A stretch of 64,000 bases of DNA from Isochrysis galbana (lineage: Eukaryota > Haptophyta > Isochrysidales > Isochrysidaceae). The notes beneath the pieces are model-generated. The model ran no database searches and was not told the DNA's origin. It worked only from the letters and a program-made list of their open reading frames with translations. Made by a program: the position numbers and the translations under genes. The stretch spans positions 656,128 through 720,127 of the forward strand of contig CM030938.1 of the NCBI GenBank assembly GCA_018136815.1, in the 5' to 3' direction. Positions 52,923-64,000 of the stretch are shown piece after piece; position 1 is the stretch's first letter, and every line of letters begins with the position of its first letter.

Positions 52923-55900
52923 ATGATAGCGGCTCGGCAAGGCCCTCGCGCCTCTCCCTTCCTCTTCCTCTCCCTCCTTCTCTGCCTTGGCCTCGTGGAA
53001 GCGGACGAGTACTCTCACAAGTACGAGAGAGAGGAAGCCATTCATCTCTGGGTAAACAAGGTTGGGCCGTACCACAACCCTCAGGAGACGTATACCTACT
53101 ACTCTCTCCCATTCTGCGCCGCAACGCCCGTCCCACAGCTCGAGCACAGGTGCGTGGGCGCGCAGGTGATGCACATGGAAAGGAGGGCCGAGTCCACTCC
53201 CGGGAGTAGAAGGGAAGGGCGCGCTCCAATGGTGGCTGGCTGGGCTCTGCGCACTGGGAATCGTGCGCATCCGAGCCGTAGAGACGCCCAGTGTCACGGC
53301 AAGGAGTTATCTCGGCTCTCCCTACAGACAACATCACGCCAGAGCGAGCCACAAAGAGCCTCGTAACCATAAAGAACCTTGTAGCCCGGCGGCGCTGAGC
53401 CTCAGTGTTCTACATGCGGAGGAGCCGCATAGAGCACACCATCCTCGAAGGGCTAGCGCACAGTTGCCCCTGTACTCATGCAAGCTGAGCCTCTCATGCT
53501 CGGAGGGGCTGCACTTGTGCACGTGGGGTTAGCGGGGAGGCGGGGGGCATCTGCTCGACTCGTCTTGATTGCGTGTCGCACAACGTGTCCCACAACTTGG
53601 AGCGATGGACTCGGCGTGGCATGATTCTGACTTACTCGCTCAAGCCCGTCATATTTGTGGGGCGGGAGCATGGGGTAGGGCGCTACGCGTGGCGCGACTC
53701 TTGACCGACTGGTCCCGTTTCCCTGTCACCCGTGCTGGTCCGATTGGGGCTTTGGGGGACTCTAGGTATGACTGGTTGGGGGAAGTGCTCGAGGGGAACG
53801 ACTTGATCTCGAGCGGGCTTGCCATGAAGTTCCGCACTGACGTTCCAGATCACACCAAGGTCTGCAGCATGCTCCTCGACGAGGAGGCCGCTACCAAGCT
53901 TGAACACGCTGTACGCAACCACTACTGGTGTGTGAACCGCCTATGGATCTGCATTTAGAGCAGCTCCCTGCACCCCACCCCACAAGATTGGACGGCGCTT
54001 ATGGGGATGTTCCACTGCAGCGATACGAAGCCTGGAACTACCAACTAGAGCCGGATGGCGGTCTGAGATCCGTACACCGTCTTCCGATCCGAATACCACA
54101 CCGCTATGGGCTAGCGCGGACGTGGCGATCTTTCTCGGTGCAATTCGGTGCCGAGTGCGCTCTAGCCTGCTGATGTAGGACCGTCCGTCCGGCTACAGGT
54201 ATCAGTGGTACCTAGACGACTTGCCCATCTGGGGAATGGTAGGGGAGCTAACCTCTTCCGAGGGCGATGAGGACGAGGCTGCGGCAGAGGCGCTCCTCTT
54301 CACACACAAGACACTCTCCATCTCGTACAACGGGCCGCGCATCATCCAAGTGAACTTGACGTCAAGCAACCCTGTTGCGCTCCGGGCGGGTGCGCAGCTC
54401 GAATTCACTTACAGCGTCCAGTGGCATGCGACTGACACGCCATTCCAGAAGCGTTTCGATCGGTACCTGGACTATGACTTCTTTGAGCACCAAATCCACT
54501 GGGTGAGTTGCTGCACCACGAGCGTCCCTCAACGTAAGCACGCGCACCAAGCTAGGCCGCCTGCCTCTCGGGCGCGCACGTGCCCTGCCCCGTCGTTTCC
54601 CGCGGACGGATGCGGCCCGTATGGCTTCGTCACAGTTTTCCATTTTCAATTCGTTCATGATGGTCGTCTTCTTGGTCGGCATCGTCTCGCTCATCTTGCT
54701 GCGCACGTTGCGAAAGGACTACGCCAAGTATTCGCGAGATCCGGCCGACCTCGAGGACCTCGACGCCGACATTGACGAGTCGGGTTGGAAGCAGGTACAC
54801 GGCGACGTCTTCCGTCCTCCCGCTCACCTGCCCATCTTCTGCGCCTTCGTGGGCACCGGGGCCCACCTCGCAGCGATGGTCTTCATCATGATCCTGTTCG
54901 CTACCGCCACGAACCTCTACATGGGACGAGGCGCCATCATCATGTCGTTCCTTGGGTGCTATTCGGCCACCGCAATCGTGGCGGGCTACACCTCGGGCGC
55001 GCTCTACGCTGGATCCTCAGGGACCGCGTGGATTCGCACGATGGCATACACGGCCTCGCTCTTCCCGGCCTCCTGCGCTTCGGTCATGCTCGTCCTGAAT
55101 GTCGTTTCTACGCTCTACGGTGAGGTCCTTTGTCTCACCTTTTTCGCCTTGCCTGGAGTTGCATCGATGGGCCGCTGGTCACTCTCCTCTCAGAACCCCC
55201 CTCCCCCATGCGGCAGGTTCGCTGGGGACGGTCGGCTTCTCGTCTAGCTTCGCCGTCGTCCTCATCTGGTTGCTCGCCGTCTGCCCGATGACTGTCATCG
55301 GCACTTTGTTAGGCCGCCACTGGTCCGGCACGCCCTCGTACCCCTGCCGGGTCAACGCCATCCCTCGCGTCATCCCTGACAAGCGCTGGTACGCGCGCCC
55401 CGCCATGCTCGTCGCCCTGGGCGGCGTCCTACCCTTCGGATCCATCTTCATCGAGATGTACTTCGTCTTTACCTCCTTTTGGAATTATAAGTTCTATTAC
55501 GTCTATGGCTTCATGCTACTTGTCTTTCTGATCCTGACCGTCGTGACCGTGTGCGTCACGATCGTCGTCACCTACTTCCTACTCAACAATGAGGACTATC
55601 GCTGGCCATGGACTTCCTTCCTCTCCTCCGCCTCGACTGCTTTGTACGTCTTCGCCTACTCGGTATTCTACTTCCTCATCAAAACACGCATGTCCGGATT
55701 CTTTCAGACGGTGAGAAGGCGTGCCTCCCCATCATCTCAATCTCACGGTCCCCAAACGGTCTTGTACGCGTGCCTCGAATGCCCCGCTCTCCCGCTGCTT
55801 TCGCGAAGTCTCATCCCTCCTTGGCAACACAGGTGTTTTACTTCAGCTACATGAGTATCTTTTGCCTCGCGCTTGGCCTAATGTGCGGAACACTCGGGTA

Positions 55901-55955
55901 TGCTGGATGTAGGCTATTTGTACGGCGCATCTACCAAAACATCAAAAGCGATTGA
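52923..55955 (+). CDS. TM9SF3: transmembrane 9 superfamily member 3 (nonaspanin)
   Basis: Six exons: 52923-53149, 53766-53927, 54199-54502, 54636-55119, 55217-55710, 55833-55955; all five introns are GT-AG (616, 271, 133, 97, 122 bp). They give 597 residues, close to the usual 587. A signal peptide ([15 protein letters not shown]) is followed by [21 protein letters not shown], the lumenal domain with [17 protein letters not shown], the [20 protein letters not shown] start of the membrane region, [27 protein letters not shown] and nine membrane spans in all. The very high match is to TM9SF3. The protein ends KSD, the KXD/E signal that binds COPI and keeps nonaspanins in the Golgi. The family assists sorting of membrane proteins with Gly-rich transmembrane segments. 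The gene is intact. Confidence 0.97.
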
Positions 55956-56334
55956 CGACCCTATCGATCGAGTAAGGACGACAATGGCATCTGCTGACCA
56001 AGAAATGGGCGGGTGGGGGGGGTGGGGGGAGTCAGACATCTCGGTCAGCAGCCAACGGTGCACCCACGCAACAGGGGTTGGGTCCGCATGCATCTGAAAC
56101 TTGAGGATGTGATTTGCCCATAGCAATCAGAGTCAACAATTTGTAGCACTCGTGAGCTGAGCAGAGTAAGTGAGGCTTATGTCTCACGTGCGCGCGCCCC
56201 CCTCAAAAATAACATTTTGAAGATTCGGGGCATTGTGGCCCGCGCCCCCCTTAAGATTGGATTCTACCTTTTGTGAGGTCGAATGAAAATGGGCATTGCT
56301 GCTTTGTGCGCCCCAACTCCAGAGCTGGCAACTT

Positions 56335-56446
56335 TGTCGTAGCGAAGCTCGTTTCTTCTTTGGAAACGAGCCGCGGAGGCGCACCGGCGGCTAGCGCGGC
56401 GCACGGTTCATCCGGGGAGCCCGGAACGGGCTCATCGGGAGAACGG
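56335..56446 (+). repeat. LTR-edge fragment, copy of 32503-32612
   Basis: TGTCGTAGCGAAGCTCGTTTC, a GTTTCxTCTTTGGAAAC hairpin and CACCGGCGGCTAGCGCGGC are shared with 32503-32612. The last word also occurs inside both LTRs of the 11001-14869 element. Bases 55956-56334 hold no gene. Confidence 0.65.
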
Positions 56447-56649
56447 GGAGGGCAAATGACGGGCATGTGAAATGGACGGGAAAGTGGCTCGGAACGCGAC
56501 TCGGAGGGACGGAGAGCGGAGGAAAGGGCGCGGCGAGTTGATACCGCTTGCATATGACTCGCATGGACTCGTAGACTCGAAAGGAAGACTCGGGAGACTC
56601 GGGGCTTGGGGGTACTCAGGGGGCTGCAGGTCACCAACAGGCGATGCAG

Positions 56650-57310
56650 TGTGTTAAAAAACACAAATCAACACTCTGCACTCAAACATTCACAGTAACA
56701 GGCCGGAAACATACGTTAAACGAACCCCCTCTGATGAGCAGAACCAGGAGCGCTCACCAGAAAAAGAGGAGAGAGAGAGAGAGAGAACGAGGACTCGAGG
56801 GTCAAAACATAATTCGGACTCCGGCTCGGACTATGGAGTAAAATCCGGTGCCCTCGCGAGTCCTGCCTCGAGTCTCGCGGGGCAGCGCCGAAGGACGCTG
56901 AAGGACGCGCTGCGGGACGGCGCTGAAGGACGCTGAAGGACGCTGAAGGACGCTGAAGGACGCTGAAAGACGCGCTGCGGGACACCGCTGGAGGACACCG
57001 CTGAAGGACGCGGAGGGGCGCTGAGGGACGCTGGGAGACGCGGAGGGACGCTGGGGAACGCTGAGGGACGCGCCGGGGGACTTTCGCGCGGGGGGGGTGA
57101 GGGAAGAGAACACGGCGTCTCAACGCGCGGACGCGGAAGAGAACCGCCGTCTCGGCGCGCGGAGGGGGGGGAGCGGCGGAGGAGGGAAGGAAATCTGCGG
57201 AGGGGGGGGGGAGGACCGCCGTCTCGGCGCGGGGGGGGGGGAGGGGGAGGACCACCGCCGTCTCGGCGCGCGGATGGGGGGGGTTGACCGCGCGGGGGAG
57301 GGCCCTTTCG
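56650..57310 (-). repeat. family 3 dispersed repeat with GGACGCTGAA minisatellite
   Basis: CTCGAGGGTCAAAACATAATTCGGACT at 56788 matches 24668. From about 56890 to 57075 a unit of roughly 10 bp, GGACGCTGAA, repeats many times, with GCGCTGCGGGA variants. GCCGTCTCGGCGCG blocks follow to 57275, matching the inverse of 5540-5640. Confidence 0.65.
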
Positions 57311-57439
57311 CGGAATACGCAGTTATCGGAGATACTGTCAGAGGGAGGATGGCCGCGTAGGCAGCCTCAACGCGGAGGCTCGTCAGCCACGAGTGGACGG
57401 CCGCGCCGGTGAGCTGATCCTAGTTATCGATGCCGAGTT

Positions 57440-58201
57440 CGAGAGAGGGCGAATCCTGCGAGGGGCGGGTCGGGATGGTCGGGGTGGGGCCTCTGGTAGC
57501 CAGGGTAGCCGCGTGCGCGCGCTGTGATGTGCTGGGTGGGCTGCGCGGGCAATGATGCCAGAGGGTCAGGGGGTGGTCGGACTGTCGGCAGCCCGACACG
57601 GCGCTGCATCGGGCGGGAATCAAATGCCGAATGTAGCTTTAAAAAAATTCTTAACATTCTCGCCGCGCGCGCGACTCTGCACCTTAACTATGCAGCCACG
57701 CCCGCTACTCTCGCCCCCCCTCTACCTGCCTTGCGGCCCGTCCCTGGTGCGCTACCTAGGGGCTGGGTGTTAGGGGTTTCCTGCAGCAGACGGCGTGTAC
57801 TGATCCCCGATAGGTTTTCCTCAACTTCCTTCTGTGCCATGTGCCATCGGGCTACCGGTTTTAGTGTTGTCTCTTTGGCATCAGGGGGACAAGTAGTGTG
57901 TCTCGTTAGGTCTGAGGGCTGAGGTCGGGTAGGCGGGTGGATCGTGGCGGTGTGCCGAATGTAGCTTAGATATAAAGGAACCGATCCCCCCGCGGGCGCG
58001 ACCGCCAATTCTTTATGGGTAGAGCGTGAGAGCGCGTGGCGGAGGGGGAGAGAGGGGGGGCGGATCGCACCATTTCTTGGCGAAGATTTTCGTAGCGTCA
58101 GGTAGCCCCCTCGGGAGGTTTTTTATTGGGGATCGCGCCACGGTCAAAAAATGCAGCCCAACCCTTACTAGTCGTTAAAAAGCCCCTGTTTGACCGCCCT
58201 A
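57440..58201 (-). mobile_element. right arm of hAT-like family 1, split by a 313 bp insertion
   Basis: Bases 57473-57639 match 8727-8886 and bases 57953-58201 match 8870-9119, ending CTGTTTGACCGCCCTA. The left inverted end is missing. The break is due to the insertion at 57640-57952. Confidence 0.8.
57640..57952 (-). mobile_element. SINE-like insertion with 15 bp target duplication
   Basis: The 313 bp segment is bracketed by exact copies of TGCCGAATGTAGCTT (57625-57639 and 57953-57967), present once in the uninterrupted copy at 8870-8890. A long target duplication indicates target-primed reverse transcription, as for LINEs and SINEs. On the minus strand it ends GAGAATGTTAAGAATTTTTTTA, like the fragments at 1863 and 45538. 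No reverse transcriptase is encoded. Confidence 0.78.
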
Positions 58202-59191
58202 CTATACATTTCGGACCTCCTTCAACGCCATGAATCCTTATTCATTGGTGGCCCGTCAGGCATGGCGGGATTCCGGGTAGGCCCTGGCCAAAATGTCCGG
58301 ACAGTCAACAAGACATTTGACATTTGGGGCTGTTTTGTCAAAAGGACATGTCCCGAAATGTCCTGGGACATTTGGGTGCCCCCTGTGGGGGTGGCGCGCG
58401 CGAATGCGCGCGGGAACTGTTTTACCAGTAGAACGTCAATATCAGTCCACTGGGCGGGGAAGCGGGAGTGTCAGGTGTTGTGTTGGCTAGTTGGCTGGCC
58501 GGGACCGTGCCCTGTGCTTGCGCACAAGGCCAGTGCCCAGTGCCACGGTTGTGTAGTAGGGGCCGGGGCCCAGCCCGGAGCCCGGAGGCTTTCCCTATGG
58601 GAGACTGCGTCCACTCGCTTCGACCCACTATGGGGTTGGTCATTGTTGGCCGGGATGTTTGTGGGGCTTGCTTGTGGGGCCATGGCGGCCATGATGTGGG
58701 GTGGCTCTCCAATGGCGGCACGGGCCGTGGCTCGTGCGCACTTGGTCGGTCTTGGGAGCTGCTCGCGGCCGCTCCGGCGGCGCGCCGTTCGGCCGGCGCG
58801 GCGGGGGGGACGGCAGGGGAGGAGGGGAGCGACGCGCGCTCCATGACCCTATCTTTTTCAAGATAATTAAGTCCACCGCCATAGCTATGCACGGCTCACA
58901 GCACCCACCACAACAAGTCGTTATCCACCACCGCATCACCGCCTCGTCTAACCGCCAACAACCAATAGCCGCCAGCAAGAGCGGGTTTCCTCAGGCCTAC
59001 TAAGGGAACTACCATTGGCCACCACGCCGGCCGATGATAGAGCAGTCCCGTGTCTGCCTCGCAACCGCTCACACTGCGCAGCCGATGAGCAACGCTTCCA
59101 ACTAACTTCCAATCGCTCGTGTTCCGTGACGCTACCCTCCCATTCGAACGGCATCAAGAGCCAGCTTCTGTGATGGGTACCTCACTCGCAT
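58202..59191. other. intergenic with AAATGTCC/GGACATTT palindromes
   Basis: Between 58288 and 58376 the words AAATGTCC and GGACATTT alternate several times on the two strands and could fold. No gene is supported; this is the 3' side of VPS35. Confidence 0.5.
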
Positions 59192-62100
59192 CTAGAGGTG
59201 GAGACTCTGATATTTCGGCACGCCGCCTTCCTTCTTCGCCGAGATGTGTCGCCTGATATGTTCGTAGTGGATGAGGTGCGCCGGCTTCTGCGTCCCAAGC
59301 GGAGTCTCGGCGACGTGCTGATCGATGAGCTGCAAGAGAGATTGAATGTAGGAATGTGTGACGAGCTCGTTGCCCTGATCAAAGTGCCAAAGGTAGGTCT
59401 CGAGGATCTCGATGAAGAGCGGCACGTGCTGGTTCGAGATCTTGGCTGCATCGGCAACCTTGAGCGCCCGCTGAAGAGACTCGAGCACACGTTGAGCATT
59501 CCGGTACGGGCGTAGGCCAATGTTGGACCAATATGCGAAAGAGCTCGCGCAGATTGCACGCGCCTGGTCGGGTTTCTTCAAGAGCGTGCCCGAATACTGC
59601 ATCGCCGTCTGCGCGAGCGTCTCGTACTGGTCAGTACTAAAGCCACCCGTGTGGGCGAGAGTAGCAGAGGAGAGCATAATCGCGGCCCGCCTCTCTGGCT
59701 GCTGTGAGATCGCTTCCTCATACACGGTGAAGGCCTGGGTAAAGAATTCGTATGCTGCCGCCTCCTCCCCGCAGACGTCAGCGACTTGGGCACACTGCAG
59801 GTAAAGGCGCAGCGCGAGGGTGGGCGACATTGGCACCAGAGCGGTCACCATGCGACCCATAAAGGTGAGGAGCTTGCCGCACGTCACCTCAAGGGCGGCG
59901 CCCCCATCTGCGGCCAGCTTTATCCGCCCGGCGAGCTGCAGGAAGCGGAAGATCAACGGCACAAGGATGAAGGGCGCACGAGGGGCAGATGCAGATGTTG
60001 CATGCTTGTAGGCTGCGTTTAGGATGCGGGCCTCCGTATCGGTGTTAGGGTGCTTCAGTGAGTGGATGGTGGAGGAGAAGGGGCTCATCTCTACAATGAG
60101 GTCATTGTTGATCTCGCCCCGAGCTTCCTCTGGGGCATGGGTGACTTGTGCACCGGCTTGGCCTTCTATGAGTAAAGTCAAAGGTGAAGGAGTGCTTGGT
60201 TGGAGACCGATGGCGCACATAGCACTGTCGCGGACCAAGGCAACTGGCACAAAACGCGGGCTGCGAAAGGCAACGTGTGAGTGGCGTGCCAGTTCACCTG
60301 AAGGGCGGAGAATCGGTGCCGAAAATGCCAACAGCTGTTCGGCGCGAGCCACTTCGGAGATCACGCATCCTTGCTGCGCCACTTTTGCGAGCATCATCCC
60401 GACCACCTGTTGAAGGCAAACATGACGGCGACGCGGGCCGCAGCTGAGGCTCGAGCAGCCACCCCGAAGCTCGTCTTCCGCACTGCTTGGGAGCCGGGTG
60501 CAAACGAGCAATGTGCATGCGTGGGAGTGGCTGGAGCACCTGCTTTTGGTCCTCCGCACTGAGGAGGCCAACGAGCTGCGGCCAGGCGCCAAGCTGGAGG
60601 GCCGTCAGAACGTTGGGGTGCCGATCGAGTGGGAGCATACAAAGATCCCGCAGCTGAGTGGCGGCACGCTTCTCGTTCGCGCTCCCCGTGGAGGAGAGGC
60701 GTGCGATGCACGCGTTGTACACCGACTCCACATAAACGAGCCGCGACGTGTACGCCGTCAGCGCAAGCTTCGCCAAGGCCACGTACAGACGCAGCATGCC
60801 TGACGTGGACAGCGCTGCAGTCCGGCATGGGGTGGGCGAGGGTTGTGGGAGACGGGTCGCTGCTTGTGTGACAAGGACAGTCGTACCGTGCCGCAAAGAA
60901 AGCTAGAATGTATTCGCGGCGGGGTGAATGAGCGCACGTATGCCCTTGCCTTCGAGGCCAGCCACATAGTCCATCATTGGTGTGAAGATGGAAGCGGATT
61001 CGGGCTCGTCCTCGGCCGGCATGTGGGACGCTACAGACAGCGAGCAGGCAGGGCACGAGAGCAGCCAATCAAAGTCAGTACTCACACATCACGCAGGCGG
61101 CAGCCGCGGCGCGACTGGTTCCGGCCGGTTGGCCGGCACCCCTTCGCACTTGCAGGTGTGTCGAGTACATCGCGCCGTGTGGTGCCCCTATTTGCGCACG
61201 GCCCTTCAGTGGGGAGGGCGGTATCCGAGTCACTCACCCAGCTTATCCATCAGATTGACAAGGATGGCATTGACGTCGGCGGTGGGGGAAAGCCAGTCCA
61301 AGTGTCGGAGGAGCAACGGGAGCGAGGCGACGTGGTACTCGATTGGGAAGACCTTCGCGAGCGCAACGGGAATGCGGTGGGCTTTGCGAGGGATGGCCGC
61401 GTGCGCCCGCGAGTAGGAAGGGTGGATAAGCGCGCTTCGCACCTGGGAGATGCACTCCAACAGATACGCTTGAGCAAGCCCGTCCTTGCAGTTGATCACT
61501 TGCTCGAGGAGAGGAGGGAGGACGTGGCTCGAGTACAAGCTGAGCGTCATGCCCTCGAGTGTGGAGAGCCGTTCGAGGTTGGCGCCGACGAGGACCTTGA
61601 GCTCGGTGCGCTCCATCTCGCGCTTCTCTCTGTCCTGGATCGGGCCCTGGTGCTGCATACGCACCCAGAGTTTGGTCATCTCGCCGAAATTGGCGAGGAT
61701 GAAGTCTATTGAGTCGGGCCTCGAGCCGCCATCTCCGCCCACGTCGGAGCCCACGTCCGGCAGCTTGTCCTTGACGACCTGGAGCAGGTAGTAGCGCAGG
61801 AAGAGGCCGCGCACGGGATGCTGCACACCACGGCACATCTCGCCGAGGTCGCCGAGAATAACCCTCGCTGGCGCCTCCATCGATCCAAGGAAGACGGCGC
61901 CGACGGTGCAAAGGAGATAGAGCCTCGGAAGCAGGTTCCCTGCGTGCTGTACGAGCTCGTAAAGCTCAAGGACGGGCCTCCCCCGTTGCTGTTCGGAGAG
62001 AAAGAAGTCCTCAAACTGTCTCAGCTCGTCTATCACCTCGTGGAAGAGGTGGGAGTAGGAGGAAGGCGAGAGAGAATTGTTGCGGAGCTCTGAGAGCATC

Positions 62101-62216
62101 GTGGAGGCATGGAGGAGGGCTGTGCGGAGGTGGCGCTGCTCGAGGGAGCGGTGGATGTGCTGTGCCTGCTGCTTGAGTGCCGTGCGCGCTTGAACGAGGG
62201 CTGGCTCGACGCTCAT
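59192..62216 (-). CDS. VPS35: vacuolar protein sorting 35 (retromer cargo subunit)
   Basis: Five exons give 804 residues (family about 790): 62216-61238, 61030-60950, 60814-60540, 60406-60298, 60162-59192. Introns are 207, 135, 133 and 135 bp; the second (60949-60815) is best read as GC-AG (G/GCAAGG donor). Joins restore NLMDKLASHM, YVAGLEALSTSG, EDQKQVVGMML and LRPSGQAGAQ, and the series follows VPS35 to its end. Key blocks: LLHASTMLSELRN, PVRGLFLRYYLLQ (the PRLFLRYYLL site that contacts VPS26/RAB7 in other species), LLKKPDQARAICASSFAYW and the final EHIRRHISAKK. VPS35 is the alpha-solenoid scaffold of retromer, which recycles receptors from endosomes. The start MSVEPALVQ is followed by a typical N-terminus. 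The last intron is a multiple of three and stop-free. Confidence 0.95.
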
Positions 62217-62460
62217 CGAGGGGGAAGGGGGAGGGGGAGGGAGGGGGGGGAGCACCGCGGCGGCGGCCGCCGTGGGGATGGCTCTTCTCTCTTCCCCTCT
62301 CTTCTCTCTCTTCTCTCTCTTCTCTCTCTTCTCTCTCTTCTCTCTCTTCTCTCTCTTCTCTCTCTTCTCTCTCCTCTCTCTGCTCTCTCTCCTCTCTCTC
62401 CTCTCTCTCCTCTCTCCTATCTCTCTTTATTCCCTCTTTCCCCTCTTTTTTTCCTCTATC
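62217..62460. repeat. G-rich and CT tract upstream of VPS35
   Basis: G-rich DNA abuts the ATG at 62217-62255 and (TCTCTCTTC)n-type units fill 62283-62455; on the sense strand of the gene this is a GA tract with the same 9 bp unit as at 45749-46480. Confidence 0.85.
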
Positions 62461-63513
62461 TTGCTCTCGCCCTCTCCCAAAAATCAAGTGTCATATGCAT
62501 TGCATTTTGTACTACTACTACTACTACTACTACAAGGAGTACTACTACTACTTCTACTCTACTGCTACTCTACTTAGATATTAGATAGGTAGAGTAAACA
62601 CATGTACTCTATGAATAGAGTCCATAGAGTACTTCTCCACGATAGAGAAGTAGAGTACTCTAGTCTAGAGTACACACAATCAAAGGATAAAAGTACGCAC
62701 GTGTAGCCAGGTAGTGGGTCCTCCTATATGTCGGTATCAGTAGATATGAGAGTCTCCGTCAGAGTTTTCTTGTTGTGTGAGTACAACCTTTGAATTTTAT
62801 TTAAAAAGTTATTATGAGTTATGATATTCTTATTCTTATTACTGCTTCTGCTTACTGTTACTGCACACACGGCACGCGGCTCTTGACACACTACTTTCTA
62901 GGCTCAGGTAGAAATATGCAGCATATTTGATTGCATATTTGGGTAGATTTGCCAGATCTGCATATTTCGACACATGTCGTCCGCATATTTTTTGCATATT
63001 TGGGTAGAATTGGAGTGGGGGAGAGGCAAGGCCCCCCCTGGTATTGAATAGTCCCCCCTTGGTATTGAGTAGGCCCCCCCTTGGAGGCGTGCCTCATGGG
63101 CGAGTGGCCCCGCCGCCTCTGCTCCGCCCCTCTCCGCCCCTCTCCCCCCTCCCCCTCCCTCCCCCCTCTCTGCCTGCTCCCAAGCGCCCTCCCCCGTCCC
63201 CCCACGCGCTGAGCAGCCCTATCTTCATGCGCCTCAGATCGCTCGTCCCACGCTCGCGCCGGGCTGCGTCGCAGGATGGGCATCAGGTCACGTTCCGTCA
63301 AAAGAGGACCAGGCTGCAGTGGGCGCGGTGAGGCGCACCTTCTCCGGCACCCAGAGGAGCGTCACGAAACTCGGAGGGGTGAACTCCCTCGAGTGACTGA
63401 AACTAGTCGTGGAAAAGAATGAAGAAGTTGGGTGTGAATTCTGATTGATGGATCTGAACGCCAGCCCTGATACGGTGTGTGCGAAAAGTTTTTTTACCCG
63501 TTATGTTACATAA
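62461..63513. other. intergenic with microsatellites and short repeats
   Basis: A (CTA)n run lies at 62510-62572, TAGAGTACTC-type repeats at 62585-62680, two copies of GCATATTTGGGTAGA at 62934 and 62993, and three units of about 20 bp containing CCCCCCTTGGTATTGA at 63034-63085. A minus open frame at 63301-62891 is low complexity and not called. Confidence 0.6.
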
Positions 63514-63732
63514 ATGGCGTACCCGTTTTTCATTGACGACGCGCAGCTTGCCAATGAATGGAAGACCAGACACGGCAAGTGGCGTATTTTTCTGGCAGTG
63601 GGCATTGCCCTTCTTGCGGTTTTCGCAATCGCGTACACAAAGAGCGTGATTCCACTCTTTGTCGCCGTAGTTTTGGTCCTCATCCTCCGGTTCATCTTTC
63701 CAAGTACAGCAAAACGAGGCGGCGTACGTTAG
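63514..63732 (+). CDS. possible small membrane protein or first exon
   Basis: The frame of 72 residues starts MAYPFFIDDAQLANEW and then has two hydrophobic segments, WRIFLAVGIALLAVFAIAY (about 24-42) and VIPLFVAVVLVLILRFIF (about 45-62), with basic residues between and after. This is a plausible double-spanning hairpin. A potential donor (GGC/GTACGT) lies just before the stop, so it may be the first exon of a gene that continues to the right. A minus-strand frame of 191 codons covers the same region but is Cys/His-rich without a domain. The family is not recognised, and its neighbours give no clue. Confidence 0.35.
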   Translation: MAYPFFIDDAQLANEWKTRHGKWRIFLAVGIALLAVFAIAYTKSVIPLFVAVVLVLILRFIFPSTAKRGGVR

Positions 63733-64000
63733 ATCTCTCGCGGGACAGGTGTGATGAGCTGCAATCACCCGCGGGGGCGCCATGCGTGGGTCCCCTGTCC
63801 GGGAGACGAAATCAGCCAAACTCCTCCCCGCCACTGGGGTGTGTGTGTGCACACGGCGCCGGTGCACGGCGTGCTCGTGGGTGATACGATCTTGGCAAAA
63901 GAAAAACACGGGTGTATAGCCATTCGATAGCTCAACTCGACTGATGTCCCATGGTTGACGGATCGACATCTTGGACAAACCATGGGTTTTTTTCTCGATA
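63733..64000. other. window end, no feature supported
   Basis: No domain or repeat was recognised. It could be an intron or 3' flank of the small gene to the left. Confidence 0.4.

Noticed and set aside
63403-63978. 191-codon minus-strand frame
   Set aside because: No domain, no clear start context, and the opposite strand has a better hydrophobic-hairpin frame.

Overview
The window is nuclear DNA from a unicellular eukaryote, most likely a flagellated alga or related protist. It is GC-rich, has short spliceosomal introns (77 to 616 bp), and is crowded with transposons and long GA/CT tracts. BBS4 and a BART-domain protein point to a cilium or flagellum. A gametolysin-type M11 protease with Pro-rich linkers and a GH16 glucanase suit an alga. 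Two introns (NEK kinase, VPS35) are best modelled as GC-AG, which would fit a haptophyte-like lineage, but the sequence does not fix the taxon.

Layout: tandem and foldback repeats (1-3.1 kb); GT34-like glycosyltransferase (-), GH16 glucanase (-), a complete hAT-like element (7.99-9.12 kb), a PDZ protein (+); a second copy of that hAT-like family split by a 3.9 kb chromovirus-type LTR element (10.8-15.7 kb); DDHD phospholipase (+), NEK kinase (-); a second hAT-like element (25.28-26.45 kb); low-complexity DNA and the M11 protease (+); a Ty3/gypsy remnant (32.5-34.2 kb); BBS4 (-), an unknown Arg-rich protein (-), a coiled-coil protein (+), glucosidase II beta-like (+), a BART protein (+); a Ty1/copia-derived element (48.4-52.2 kb); TM9SF3 (+); another repeat cluster (56.3-58.2 kb); VPS35 (-); and a possible small membrane protein.

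Several genes belong to membrane traffic and the secretory pathway: TM9SF3 (Golgi), VPS35 (retromer), DDHD phospholipase A1, glucosidase II beta, GT34. BBS4 and the BART protein serve the cilium. They are not arranged in operons, and nothing suggests one co-regulated pathway. Exon junctions were derived by hand: each model keeps frame and restores family-conserved sequence across the junctions.

The strongest new material is the transposon stratigraphy. Four insertions can be defined to the base by target-site duplications, and one LTR insertion is proven by empty-site paralogues elsewhere in the window. A second pattern is that most genes have a long purine/pyrimidine tract within about 100 bp of the start codon.
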